DNA of 64,000 nt from Micropruina sp. (GTDB lineage Bacteria > Actinomycetota > Actinomycetes > Propionibacteriales > Propionibacteriaceae): positions 558,001 through 622,000 of the forward strand of contig JADJVZ010000014.1 of assembly GCA_016716635.1 (NCBI GenBank), written 5' to 3'. The notes beneath the pieces were generated by a model, which worked only from the letters and a program-made list of their open reading frames with translations, was not told the origin of the DNA and did no database searches. The translations under genes and the position numbers were made by a program. Below, piece by piece: positions 53,101-59,901 of the stretch; the stretch's first letter is position 1; each line of letters starts with the position of its first letter.

Positions 53101-53250
53101 GCCCTCGTAGAACGTCCAGGCCTTGTGCCCTTGGGTGTGCTCCAGGGTGCGCCCGAACGTGTTGCGCTCGTCCCAGAACGTGAGGATCTCGCGCTCCATG
53201 GCGGGCAGATCGACCTGCGGGGGCACCGGGCGGTAACCAGGTGTGCTCAT
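50122..53250 (-). CDS. ileS: Isoleucyl-tRNA synthetase
   Basis: 1042 residues. Charges tRNA-Ile. The HIGH-type motif lies in PPTANGTPGTHHIEARVFKD, the editing (CP1) domain includes LVWTTTPWTLVSNTAAAV, the KMSKS loop is DGRKMSKHLGN, and the anticodon-binding part follows, with the zinc-like C-terminal region of the eukaryote-type (IleS2) enzymes. IleS2 enzymes are often less sensitive to mupirocin; length and motif form suggest that type here. The ATG at 53250 lies 12 nt after the GAAGGA that the T-box can sequester. Confidence 0.97.
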   Translation of the reverse strand: MSTPGYRPVPPQVDLPAMEREILTFWDERNTFGRTLEHTQGHKAWTFYEGPPTANGTPGTHHIEARVFKDVFPRFKTMQGFHVDRKAGWDCHGLPVELAVERELGLNGKPDIEAFGVEAFNAMCRESVSRHVGEFAELTRRMGYWVNMDDAYWTMAPEYVESVWWALKQIHSKGLLVEDYRVAPYCPRCGTTLSDHELAQGYEDVVDSTVFVRFPLTSGPLAGHASLLVWTTTPWTLVSNTAAAVNPDVTYVAATNGSETLVLAEALAEKVLGEGWLLTKTFTGKEMEFWTYERPFDLVEFPDIVGGTHYVILADYVTTEDGSGIVHQAPAFGEEDMASCRAYGLPMVNPILPDGTFDPAVPLVGGMFFSSANKPLTADLAERGLLFREEEHEHSYPHCWRCHTALLYYAQPSWYIRTTKIKDELLRENEATTWYPENIKWGRYGDWLNNNIDWALSRSRYWGTPLPIWRCEDDHQVCVGSLAELSELTHADQTSLDPHRPFVDDVSFPCPTCHKPSRRVKEVIDAWFDSGSMPFAQWGYPWKEGSKEIFATAYPADFICEAIDQTRGWFYSLMAVGTLCFDASSYRNVLCLGHILAEDGRKMSKHLGNILEPIPLMDQHGADAVRWFMAAGGSPWASRRVGHGTIQETVRKVLLTYWNTVAFQALYARTNGWTPTGEAPAFAERPVLDRWLVSTRNQLILDTTAALENFDTQRFGTLISEFVDDLSNWYVRRSRRRFWDGEPSALWTLHETLAVVTQLMAPLAPFITERVWQDLVAAAVPGAPESVHLSSWPVAGEVDARLIAQMGTTRRLVELGRSARSEAKVKTRQPLKRILVPSTSFAALDAEFLAEIAAELNVQSVESFASAGDLVDYSAKGNFRTLGKRFGKQTPLVANAIAAADAAQLAADLAANGTAKIDFEGGIEVTPEEVIVSERPREGWSVVNEQGETVALDLQLTPELVAAGLAREVVRLVQETRKTSGLQVSDRISLRWQATGALADAIRTHAADIADEVLATAMAEGDAADDWQTDPDLGLRFAIAKA

Positions 53251-53508
53251 CTCGGGGGCATCCTTCGTGAGTTGAACTCCAACGAAGGGACGAGGCTGCT
53301 GCCCCGCGGTACCACCCTCCTTGGTTGGACAAAGATCCAACCCGCTCGTGGTCGTCCGCCGCCGGTTCTAATGGGCTCTGAGATGGCGTTCGGTTCGCCT
53401 TGCGGCGGCCTCACGGCGCTGAGCCGTTCTTCCGGCAGCTCCGGGGTGATGGCCCCATCGATGCCTTGCGGACCCGATGAGTCTAAATCGCAGCCTCCGG
53501 CCGACCAA
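53251..53508 (-). promoter_or_regulatory. ileS promoter and translational T-box riboswitch
   Basis: Promoter TTGGTC (53508-53503), 17 bp, TAGACT (53485-53480). The leader then has an AUC triplet (53450-53448) in a GGGG/CCCC-closed loop as candidate Ile specifier, the stem GGTTGGA/TCCAACC (53343-53323), and the T-box core AGGGTGGTACCGCGG (53318-53304), which would pair with the NCCA end of uncharged tRNA-Ile. Downstream, CCTTCGT (53288-53282) can pair with ACGAAGG (53268-53262) and hide the ribosome binding site. No terminator is present, so control is of translation, as described for actinobacterial ileS T-boxes. Confidence 0.9.
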
Positions 53509-53533
53509 ATGCCCCGCTTCCCGATCCGTCGCA

Positions 53534-53650
53534 TCCCCGTGAGGGTGACTCATGGATGCAGCGTCCACGACGGCTCCTGAGGGGGATGTTTCGGTCGGCT
53601 GCTCAGCCGCGAGGCGGCTCCGGCTTGGCCCATTTCGGGATTTCGCGGCG
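53534..53650. repeat. 3'-end repeat, copy A (tail-coding plus hairpin)
   Basis: On the minus strand it supplies the last 13 codons (EIPKWAKPEPPRG and stop) of the CGNR gene, about 10 nt of spacer (GACCGAAACATCCCC follows) and an imperfect hairpin with CATCCCC and GGGGATG arms. Copy B at 54858 has the same order with about 80% identity by eye over 65 bp. Confidence 0.75.
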
Positions 53651-54118
53651 GGCCGTGTGTCGAGCGACCCGGGCTCGATTACCGCAGGCGCCCGAGCACC
53701 ATTGCTGCGTGCCCCGCCCTCGCTCAAAGACCATTCCGCACCCTGGCGCATGGCATCGTCGAAGCTGAGTTCCGCCGCTTGCCAACCGCACGAGATCTCG
53801 GGCCACCGACCCAACGAAGCCGGACGTTCGTTGTAGCTCATTGCTGTCGGTGAGCACGACCACTTCGGGATCAATGCGACAGGCTGAGTTGATCCAATGG
53901 CGGAGCTCCGAGGACAGGCTCTCTTCGGCAATCAAGCAGTCAATCGCCGTCGTCGCCGTGCGCCGAACATCGATGGCCTGAGCAACGCCCACCTGCCATT
54001 CGGCAAGCCCGGGCCAGCGATCCACGATGTCTGCGTTCTGCGCCGGGACAAAGGTATTCACCAAGTCCAAGGCGAGACCTTGGCCGAGCCAGGCGTAGTC
54101 CAAAGGCATTGAGCGCAC
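53603..54118 (-). CDS. CGNR zinc-finger protein (ABATE domain)
   Basis: 171 residues. N-terminal ABATE domain starting GQGLALDLVNTFVPAQNADI, and a C-terminal CGNR finger: RRCHAPGCGMVFERGRGTQQ, then WCSGACGNRARVARH. Members are thought to be stress-related transcription regulators in actinobacteria. The family usually ends shortly after 'RVARHYRRR'; here REIPKWAKPEPPRG is added, encoded by repeat copy A. TACCAT is 6 nt before the GTG, so the mRNA is probably leaderless; an ATG 9 nt later is possible. Confidence 0.88.
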   Translation of the reverse strand: MRSMPLDYAWLGQGLALDLVNTFVPAQNADIVDRWPGLAEWQVGVAQAIDVRRTATTAIDCLIAEESLSSELRHWINSACRIDPEVVVLTDSNELQRTSGFVGSVARDLVRLASGGTQLRRCHAPGCGMVFERGRGTQQWCSGACGNRARVARHTARREIPKWAKPEPPRG

Positions 54119-54159
54119 GAACTAATGGTATCAGGGGCCACATCGCGTTAGTATCAACC

Positions 54160-54456
54160 ATGAGTTCCCACTTCGCCCTGGAGACGGCCACCTTCCGCGC
54201 CGAGATCACCGACGACATGCTGACTGCCCGACACGAAGCCATGCGGGCAATCGCACGCGAGCTGGAGGGCTTCGTTTCGTCCAGGCTGATCCGAAAAGAC
54301 GACGGAACGCTGGCAGATGAAGTTGTCTGGTCATCCCGCGAGTCCGCCTTGAACGCTGCCGCGAACGCCCTCCACATTCCGGAAGCGGTGACCTACTTCA
54401 GCCACCTGAGCGAGATCATTTCCATGGAGCACGCCGAAATCCTGACGGATGACTAG
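54160..54456 (+). CDS. Small alpha/beta-barrel-like protein
   Basis: 98 residues: FALETATFRAEITDDMLTAR, EAMRAIARELEGFVSSRLIR, TLADEVVWSSRESALNAAAN and a C-terminal helix. The order resembles antibiotic-biosynthesis-monooxygenase-fold proteins (strand, long helix, strand, 'W.S...A..A'), without a confident family. TAGTAT lies 6 nt before the ATG; divergent from the CGNR gene with only 41 bp between starts. Its stop overlaps the next start by 8 nt (ATGACTAG), so it is coupled with the TfoX-like gene. Confidence 0.7.
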   Translation: MSSHFALETATFRAEITDDMLTARHEAMRAIARELEGFVSSRLIRKDDGTLADEVVWSSRESALNAAANALHIPEAVTYFSHLSEIISMEHAEILTDD

Positions 54457-54760
54457 CAGCGCGCCAGCCTGGGCGGCGGTTCGAAATATTGGCCCCACGA
54501 CGGTCGCTCAACTGGCTGCCGTGGGCGTACACACGCCGGACCAACTCTTCTCGTTGGGCCCGGCTGCCGCCTACCTGCGACTCAAGAAGGCGTTTCCCGA
54601 ACGCGTCTCCAAGACCATGCTCTGGGCCCTCGCGGGAGCTGAGCTCGACCTTGACTGGCGGCACCTCCCCATCGAACTCAAAGCTCAACTGGAAGCGTCG
54701 TTGCAGCCGGCGCTGGCCCCGCCGGATCCGTCGCCAAATCCTGCAGAGTTCGCAACCTGA
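54449..54760 (+). CDS. TfoX C-terminal-domain protein
   Basis: 103 residues comprising only the C-terminal TfoX domain: AVRNIGPTTVAQLAAVGVHT, FSLGPAAAYLRLKKAFPERV, TMLWALAGAELDLDWRHLP. The domain has a helix-hairpin-helix-like NIGP motif. Full TfoX proteins (competence regulators in Haemophilus) carry an N-terminal domain that is absent here; single-domain versions are common and of unknown role. Confidence 0.85.
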   Translation: MTSSAPAWAAVRNIGPTTVAQLAAVGVHTPDQLFSLGPAAAYLRLKKAFPERVSKTMLWALAGAELDLDWRHLPIELKAQLEASLQPALAPPDPSPNPAEFAT

Positions 54761-54857
54761 ACCCGCCCCCCACCTCAGGTCCTGGATTCAGCAAGACTTG
54801 GGTGACCTCAGGCGGGAAGGGGGTCTCTAGGTTCGGAAGCAGCTCGCCGGGCGGCCC

Positions 54858-54975
54858 AAACATGCCCCTGGAAGGTGGCCGTGGACCTCACGTCCATGGC
54901 CGCCTTCCAGGGGCATGTTTCGGTCAGGCGCTCAGGTGCGAGGCGGCTCGGGTTTGGCCCATTTCGGGATCTCGC
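54858..54975. repeat. 3'-end repeat, copy B (tail-coding plus 29-bp hairpin)
   Basis: The hairpin (54858-54886 with 54892-54920) pairs over 29 bp with only two G-T pairs and the loop CTCAC; arms begin AAACATGCCCCTGGAAGG. Eleven nt further it runs into the stop and last 13 codons (EIPKWAKPEPPRT) of the YdeI-like gene. It may terminate that gene. Confidence 0.8.
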
Positions 54976-55579
54976 CGTAGCGCTGGGGGGGGATCACGCG
55001 GCCCTCCCCGCAGCAGGCGACCAGCTCGGCGGCCCTCTTGTCCCTTGTCACTTGCTGTTTGGCCGACGTCACCCAGTGGATGCAGAGCTTGCGATACGAG
55101 GCCGTCGCCGTTTCGTAGAAGAACTCCGCCGCGGCTGGAACCGCCCGCAACTGCGCCTCGTACTCGGGCGGCAGCACGCCGGCTTCGGCCTGCTCGAAGG
55201 AGTAGATGCCCTGCCTATCGGACGATCGGCGCTCGAACGCCGCGATGCCCGCGGGACGCATCCTCCCTTCAGCCGTCAGCCGCTCGACGTGCGCGATGTT
55301 CACGTTGGACCACACACTGCCATTCTTGCGGGGCGTCCAGCGCTGACGGGTGGCGTCTTCATCGACGCGCTGGGTCACCGAGTCGATCCAGCCCCAGCAC
55401 AGCGCCTCGGGCACGGCCTCGGAGTACAACAACCCCCGCTGCGGCACGTGCTTCTTGTAGAAGCCGACCCAGAGCTCCGTCGCGGTCTCGTGGTTGGCGT
55501 CGAGCCACTGTGAGAAATCGTCCACGCTGTCGAAGAAGGTGCAGGGACGCTCGTCGCTGCCGCCCGTCCGGATACCCAT
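54932..55579 (-). CDS. YdeI/OmdA-family protein
   Basis: 215 residues. Pattern of the YdeI (OmpD-associated) family: FFDSVDDFSQWLDANHETAT, ELWVGFYKKHVPQRGLLYSE, EALCWGWIDSVTQRVDEDAT and WTPRKNGSVWSNVNIAHVER, then the C-terminal YRKLCIHWVTSAKQQVTRDK. The role is uncertain (an envelope or peptide-resistance function is suggested for relatives). The normal end, after the basic helix, is followed by GEIPKWAKPEPPRT from repeat copy B. TAGGGG just before the ATG suggests a leaderless or very short leader. Confidence 0.85.
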   Translation of the reverse strand: MGIRTGGSDERPCTFFDSVDDFSQWLDANHETATELWVGFYKKHVPQRGLLYSEAVPEALCWGWIDSVTQRVDEDATRQRWTPRKNGSVWSNVNIAHVERLTAEGRMRPAGIAAFERRSSDRQGIYSFEQAEAGVLPPEYEAQLRAVPAAAEFFYETATASYRKLCIHWVTSAKQQVTRDKRAAELVACCGEGRVIPPQRYGEIPKWAKPEPPRT

Positions 55580-55683
55580 GGCCCCTAGCGTCCAGGCTGG
55601 ACGTCCATCGAGCAAGCCCAGCACTCAGCCGCCGAGGATCTCAGCATCGTGGACCGTCGTCGCCGATTTCAGGGGCCCCTCCC

Positions 55684-55917
55684 CACCTTGCTGGCGTTGA
55701 GCGTCTTTGCTGGCGACACTGAGCCTGTTGCAAAATGGACGGCCAACTCACTCGAGTGGAGGATGACGGGTCATCCATACTCCCATTTCGCCCGATGGTG
55801 GAGGAGGAGGCCCGTTCTTACGGTCAAACTGGCGCCTGGGTGGAGGGAATTTTCCGCAAGATTCGATTCTGCAACACGCTCCACTTTGCCAGCAAAGACG
55901 CTTGAGCCAGCAAGGTG
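55684..55917. repeat. MITE-like fold-back element
   Basis: Terminal inverted repeats of about 31 bp: left starts CACCTTGCTGGCGTTGAG, right (reverse complement) CACCTTGCTGGCTCAAG, both continuing CGTCTTTGCTGGC. Weaker complementarity goes on inward (CTGTTGCAAAAT against GTGTTGCAGAAT). The 170-bp interior shows no ORF worth calling. The compact relative at 39932 + 41288 has the same arms with almost no interior. No coding capacity, so any movement would depend on an enzyme in trans. Confidence 0.75.
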
Positions 55918-55952
55918 CGAAAAAGGAGAGTGCTGGCCGTCGGGAGAGGGCC

Positions 55953-56066
55953 GGGGTGACGGGAGGGAGCCGGGGTGACGGGAGGGAGCCGGGGTGACGG
56001 GAGGGAGCCGGGGTGACGGGAGGGAGCCGGGGTGACGGGAGGGAGCCGGGGTGACGGGAGGGGGGC
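55953..56066 (+). repeat. 19-bp tandem repeat (minisatellite)
   Basis: Five perfect and one imperfect copies of GGGGTGACGGGAGGGAGCC, with a weaker partial copy before them (55938-55952). The unit is not a multiple of three and is not translated. It lies 64 bp upstream of the DNA ligase start, so it may be variable between strains and affect the promoter. Each unit has several G runs. Confidence 0.95.
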
Positions 56067-56129
56067 TGGGAAGGGAGGCGCCGTCGGGAAGATCTGCAGT
56101 TTGTCGGTGGCCGGTGCCAGGATTCCCTC

Positions 56130-57686
56130 ATGCAGCTCAGCACCTTGGTCGCCACATCGGGCACGGTCGCCGCAACTCGGTCCCGGACGGCCAAGGTCGC
56201 CGAATTGGCCGCTCTGTTGCGCGAGGCCGTGTTGTCCGGGTCGCGCGAGGTGACCCTGGTCACGGCGTTCCTTTCGGGACGGGTGCCACACGGACGCCTC
56301 GGCGTCGGCTATCGCACCCTGGCCACCCTGCCGCCCCCAGCTGACACGGCCTCCCTAACGGTGGCCGACGTCGACGCCGCCTTCACGACACTGGCGACGG
56401 CCGCGGGGCCGGGTTCGGTCGCCGTCCGTCGCGACGCCCTCACCCAGCTGTTCGAGGCAGCGACGGCCGACGAACGCGACTTCCTCGCGGGGTTGGTGAC
56501 GGGTGAGGTCCGCCAGGGGGCACTCGACGGCGTCATGCAGTTGGCCGTCGCTGAGGCCGCCGGGGTTCCGCTCGAGGCCGTGCGACGAGCAGCCATGCTC
56601 GCGGGCCGCCTCGACGAGATCGCGCCCGTCGCGATGAGCGAGGGCGAGGCGGGACTGAACGCGATCTCCTTGCAAGTGCTGCGCCCGGTCTCGCCAATGC
56701 TGGCCTCATCGGCCACGAGCATCTCCGAGGCGTTCGCCGGGGAAGGCCCTTGGGACATCGGACGCAAGCTGGACGGCATCCGCATCCAGGCCCACAAGCA
56801 TGGCTCCAAAGTGCGGGTGTTCACCCGCTCCCTCGACAACATCACCGACCGACTGCCCGAGGTCGTCGAGGTCATCGCGGCACTGCCGGCCAACAGCCTC
56901 GTCGTGGACGGCGAAGCGATCGCCCTGCGCCCCGACGGACGCCCGGAGCCGTTCCAGATCACCGGAGCCCGCACGGCGTCCACGAAAGACCCGGCCCAGC
57001 TGCGGGCGCAGACGCCGCTGACCACCTACCTCTTCGACCTGCTCCACCTCGACGGACGCTCGCTCCTGGACGAGCCCCTGACCACGCGCCTCGACCTGCT
57101 CGGCACGCTGGCCATGCCGGCGAACACCGTCGAATCAGTCGTCACCGACGACCCCACGATCGCCGAGGCGTTCTTCGCCGACCAGCTCGCCGCGGGCCAC
57201 GAGGGCGTCGTGATCAAGAGCCTCACGTCGCCGTATGCTGCGGGCCGCCGCGGTGGGGCCTGGGTCAAGGTCAAACCCCGGCACACGCTCGACCTGGTCG
57301 TGTTGGCGGTCGAACGCGGCTCCGGACGCCGCCGCGGGACGCTCTCGAACATCCACCTCGGGGCGCGCTCGGGAGATGGGTTCGTGATGCTCGGCAAGAC
57401 GTTCAAGGGCATGACCGACGAGATGCTGGCGTGGCAGACCACCCGCTTCACGGAGCTGGCCACGTCCGACGACGGCTGGGTGGTGACCGTCCGTCCGGAG
57501 CAGGTCGTCGAGATCGCCTTCGACGGGCTCCAACGATCGTCGCGCTACCCGGGCGGTCTGGCGCTACGGTTCGCGCGCGTCCTGCGCTACCGGGACGACA
57601 AGACTGCGGCGCAGGCCGACACCCTAGAGGCTGTCCGCAGCTTGGCTGGCGCGGCTGGCCCCTTCGACCCGGCCGCGCCCGACTAG
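56130..57686 (+). CDS. ligB: ATP-dependent DNA ligase (LigB-like)
   Basis: 518 residues. N-terminal DNA-binding domain (LAALLREAVLSGSREVTLVT; HGRLGVGYRTLATL), nucleotidyltransferase domain with adenylated Lys213 in IGRKLDGIRIQAHK, VVDGEAIALRPDG, YLFDLLHLDG, EGVVIKSLTSPYAAG and WVKVKP, and a C-terminal OB fold (GRRRGTLSNIHLGARSGDGF). This matches the actinobacterial LigB group, accessory to the NAD-dependent LigA. CAGGAT is 6 nt before the ATG, consistent with a leaderless start. Confidence 0.95.
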   Translation: MQLSTLVATSGTVAATRSRTAKVAELAALLREAVLSGSREVTLVTAFLSGRVPHGRLGVGYRTLATLPPPADTASLTVADVDAAFTTLATAAGPGSVAVRRDALTQLFEAATADERDFLAGLVTGEVRQGALDGVMQLAVAEAAGVPLEAVRRAAMLAGRLDEIAPVAMSEGEAGLNAISLQVLRPVSPMLASSATSISEAFAGEGPWDIGRKLDGIRIQAHKHGSKVRVFTRSLDNITDRLPEVVEVIAALPANSLVVDGEAIALRPDGRPEPFQITGARTASTKDPAQLRAQTPLTTYLFDLLHLDGRSLLDEPLTTRLDLLGTLAMPANTVESVVTDDPTIAEAFFADQLAAGHEGVVIKSLTSPYAAGRRGGAWVKVKPRHTLDLVVLAVERGSGRRRGTLSNIHLGARSGDGFVMLGKTFKGMTDEMLAWQTTRFTELATSDDGWVVTVRPEQVVEIAFDGLQRSSRYPGGLALRFARVLRYRDDKTAAQADTLEAVRSLAGAAGPFDPAAPD

Positions 57687-57705
57687 CCGACGCCGTGTCG
57701 GCTAG
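57683..57705. terminator. Stop-codon-spanning hairpin of convergent genes
   Basis: CTAGCCGAC / GTCGGCTAG is a perfect 9-bp stem with loop GCCGT. It contains the TAG stop codons of both the ligase and the convergent CPBP gene, one in each arm. Confidence 0.75.
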
Positions 57706-58688
57706 CCGTCCGCGAGCACTCTTTGCTTGGCTTCGGTGACCTCGCGGCGAGCGTCCCGGAAGGAGCGCCACTTGTCTTGCTGTATCGCCAACCCGAGGAG
57801 CGCCGCCCCGGCGAGAAGACTCATGACGATCAGCGGCACGGAACCCTCGATTCCAAGGGAGCCGCCGCTGAGCCAGGTGGGGCCTGTGAGGGTTCCTGCG
57901 AAGATCCCCCGCGAGCTGGTGGCCCCCGAGACCACGATGCCGAAGATGCCGCTTTGCACCGCGTTCCAAGCGAAATGAATGCCGATGGCCAACCACAGCC
58001 GTCCGGTCACCAAGTAGGCACCCGGCAACAGCAGCCCGGCGGACAAGGTGATGGCGACGCCGCCGAAAACGCCGGCGCCGGGGTTGGCGGCGTGACTCAT
58101 ACCGAAGACGATCCCGGTGACAAGCAACGCCACCGCCGATCCGAAGCGAGCGTTGAGTAGCCGAAACATGAACCCGCGGAAGAAGACTTCCTCACCACAA
58201 GCGGCGCCGATTCCCATCGCGATCCCCATCACCAGCCCGACATCGAGCCGGGCGTCGCGCCCTTGATAGACACCGAGCACGGCGAGCAACCCCACGCCCA
58301 GCGTCATCAAGGCAGCGCCAATCGCCGCGCCCACGCGGAGTTCACGGACGACCCCGCGACACCGAAAAGTCACCTGGAATGTGCGCGGAGCAAGCCGTCG
58401 GGAGATGAGGGCGAACCCAGCCAACGACAACACTGCGTACCCAAGAAAGAACGCTGTCGAAACCACCGGGTCGGTAAGCAAGAGGTTGAGCATGCCGTCC
58501 GTCCCCTGCCCGCTGGCGAGCAGAAGTGGAAGGACAACCAGGACCGCACCGAGTTGCGCCGCGACATACAAGCCAGCGCCGAGGAAGAATTGCCCAAGGG
58601 GTCGCCTGCCTCCGGTCGGCTCCGCGACACAGCCGCTGGACGAGGGCACTGCCGTGGGAGAGGCTTCGGCACCAGCGCTGGACAACAT
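57702..58688 (-). CDS. CPBP-family intramembrane metalloprotease
   Basis: 328 residues with about eight membrane helices. The CPBP/Abi motifs are GAACGEEVFFRGFMFRLL (motif 1, EExxxR), FGMSHAANPGAG (motif 2, with His; the usual pattern is FxxxH) and AIGIHFAWNAVQ (motif 3, HxxxN). Family members process prenylated proteins, bacteriocins or membrane regulators; the target is unknown. The N-terminal 30 residues and C-terminal 40 are polar and cytoplasmic. Confidence 0.88.
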   Translation of the reverse strand: MLSSAGAEASPTAVPSSSGCVAEPTGGRRPLGQFFLGAGLYVAAQLGAVLVVLPLLLASGQGTDGMLNLLLTDPVVSTAFFLGYAVLSLAGFALISRRLAPRTFQVTFRCRGVVRELRVGAAIGAALMTLGVGLLAVLGVYQGRDARLDVGLVMGIAMGIGAACGEEVFFRGFMFRLLNARFGSAVALLVTGIVFGMSHAANPGAGVFGGVAITLSAGLLLPGAYLVTGRLWLAIGIHFAWNAVQSGIFGIVVSGATSSRGIFAGTLTGPTWLSGGSLGIEGSVPLIVMSLLAGAALLGLAIQQDKWRSFRDARREVTEAKQRVLADG

Positions 58689-58809
58689 TTCAGCGAACCT
58701 AGCGCACGGGTGGGCCAGGAACGGGAACGGGGGTGGCGCCTCGAAGCGCCAGGAACGGCCTTGACAACCCTACCTCCACCTTCGGGCGGCAGCGACTAAG
58801 GCCCCACAG

Positions 58810-58850
58810 CCGAAAACCCCCGAACCCATGACGGGTTCGGGGGTTTTCGG
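58810..58850 (-). terminator. Strong terminator after the SHOCT gene
   Basis: CCGAAAACCCCCGAACCC and GGGTTCGGGGGTTTTCGG form a perfect 18-bp stem with a 5-nt loop. The run of A/T next to the G/C core makes it work in either direction. The rest of 58689-58859 holds nothing else clear. Confidence 0.88.
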
Positions 58851-58859
58851 ATACTGGGG

Positions 58860-59204
58860 TCAGTCGCCCTTGGGGGGATCTTGAATGTCGCGATCTCCCA
58901 GCAGCGCCGCCTTGCGGGCCATGTAGTCCTTGACGTCGATGTCGCCGTTGGCCAGCCGATCGTCCAGCTTCCGCAGGGCGTCCACCGGCTCGGGAGCACC
59001 CTGAGCAGCATCGGCACCGGCCGCGTGCACGCTCTGGTCGTGACCGCGCATGGCGCACATCGGGCAAGCGCCCTTGCCCAGCTTGGCCCGCTTGATCAGC
59101 ATGAACACCAGACAGCCGAGCGCCGCGAGAAGCAGCAGTGCGCACAGCACACCGCCGAATCCCATGCCGCCGCCCATATGGCCGCCGAAGTCGCCTCCAC
59201 GCAT
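58860..59204 (-). CDS. SHOCT-domain small membrane protein
   Basis: 114 residues: Gly-rich N-terminus, one membrane helix (GVLCALLLLAALGCLVFMLI), a cytoplasmic Cys pair (GACPMCAMRGHD) and a C-terminal SHOCT module (DALRKLDDRLANGDIDVKDY, continuing MARKAALLGD). AGGAGG lies 8 nt before the ATG. Function unknown; the CxxC near the membrane could bind a metal. Confidence 0.85.
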   Translation of the reverse strand: MRGGDFGGHMGGGMGFGGVLCALLLLAALGCLVFMLIKRAKLGKGACPMCAMRGHDQSVHAAGADAAQGAPEPVDALRKLDDRLANGDIDVKDYMARKAALLGDRDIQDPPKGD

Positions 59205-59300
59205 GTTGTTCCTCCTAGTTTGTGTGACGCCGCCGTCACCGCTTCGTTCTCCATCATGCGTCGCGGACCCTGAGGTGAACCTGTCAAGCAGCTATGAATG

Positions 59301-59669
59301 TCAGGCGGAGGGCGAAAGCGCCGACTGCTCGCTCGCAAGGGTGGTCGCGATCTCCCACTGGCGCACCAAAAAGGCGCGTTCGTCCAAGCGTTTGCGACGC
59401 AGCCAGGCCGTCACCTCACCTTCGCACTTGCTGGCGTTGCACGACGCGCACGCGGGAACGACGTTGGTCAGCGTGTAACGGCCGCCGTGGGCGATGGGCT
59501 GGACGCAGTCGCGCTGCAGCGGAACGTCCGTCGCGGCGCAGTAGGCGCACCCGCCCCAGGCCGCTCGCAGGGCGCCCCATTGGGTGGCGGTCAGGTCGTT
59601 GTCAGCACTGCTCACTCGACGGCGGCGTCGGCGCGCGGCGCGCCTCTTGCGCAGTGGGGTGACGGCCAT
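59301..59669 (-). CDS. Small HNH endonuclease
   Basis: 122 residues. A basic N-terminus (RKRRAARRRRRRVSS) is followed by an HNH fold: WGGCAYCAATDVPLQRDCVQ with PIAHGGRYTLTNVVPACASC and NASK, i.e. two CxxC zinc knuckles around the catalytic His. Stand-alone HNH nucleases of this size are common in actinobacteria and in phages. No terminase or methylase gene is adjacent. Confidence 0.88.
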   Translation of the reverse strand: MAVTPLRKRRAARRRRRRVSSADNDLTATQWGALRAAWGGCAYCAATDVPLQRDCVQPIAHGGRYTLTNVVPACASCNASKCEGEVTAWLRRKRLDERAFLVRQWEIATTLASEQSALSPSA

Positions 59670-59864
59670 AGCGGGACTCTAGGTTGCGGTCGCCGTGCGG
59701 ACGTCCGACGCGCCGATCGTCCAACCTGCAAGAACACAAGGTCCGCCTGACTCCCCCACCGGAACGGGATCCGAGCTTGGTGCAGGCGCACCGGGGTGTG
59801 GTCTGACTTCGCCACCAGAACGCCCGGCGGGGACGCATTCCTTCCTGCTTCCACGAATCTCTTG

Positions 59865-59901
59865 CCATGATGGAAACTCTTCAATAGAGTTTCCATCATG
59901 G
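59865..59901. promoter_or_regulatory. Perfect palindrome spanning a start codon
   Basis: CCATGATGGAAACTCT and AGAGTTTCCATCATGG are perfect 16-bp arms around TCAAT. The right arm contains the ATG (59898-59900) of the next gene. A likely operator for the winged-helix protein encoded second in the operon. The rest of 59670-59864 shows nothing I can name. Confidence 0.85.

Noticed and set aside
55953..56066. CRISPR array
   Set aside because: Repeats are contiguous with no spacers, the unit is 19 bp and no cas genes are near.
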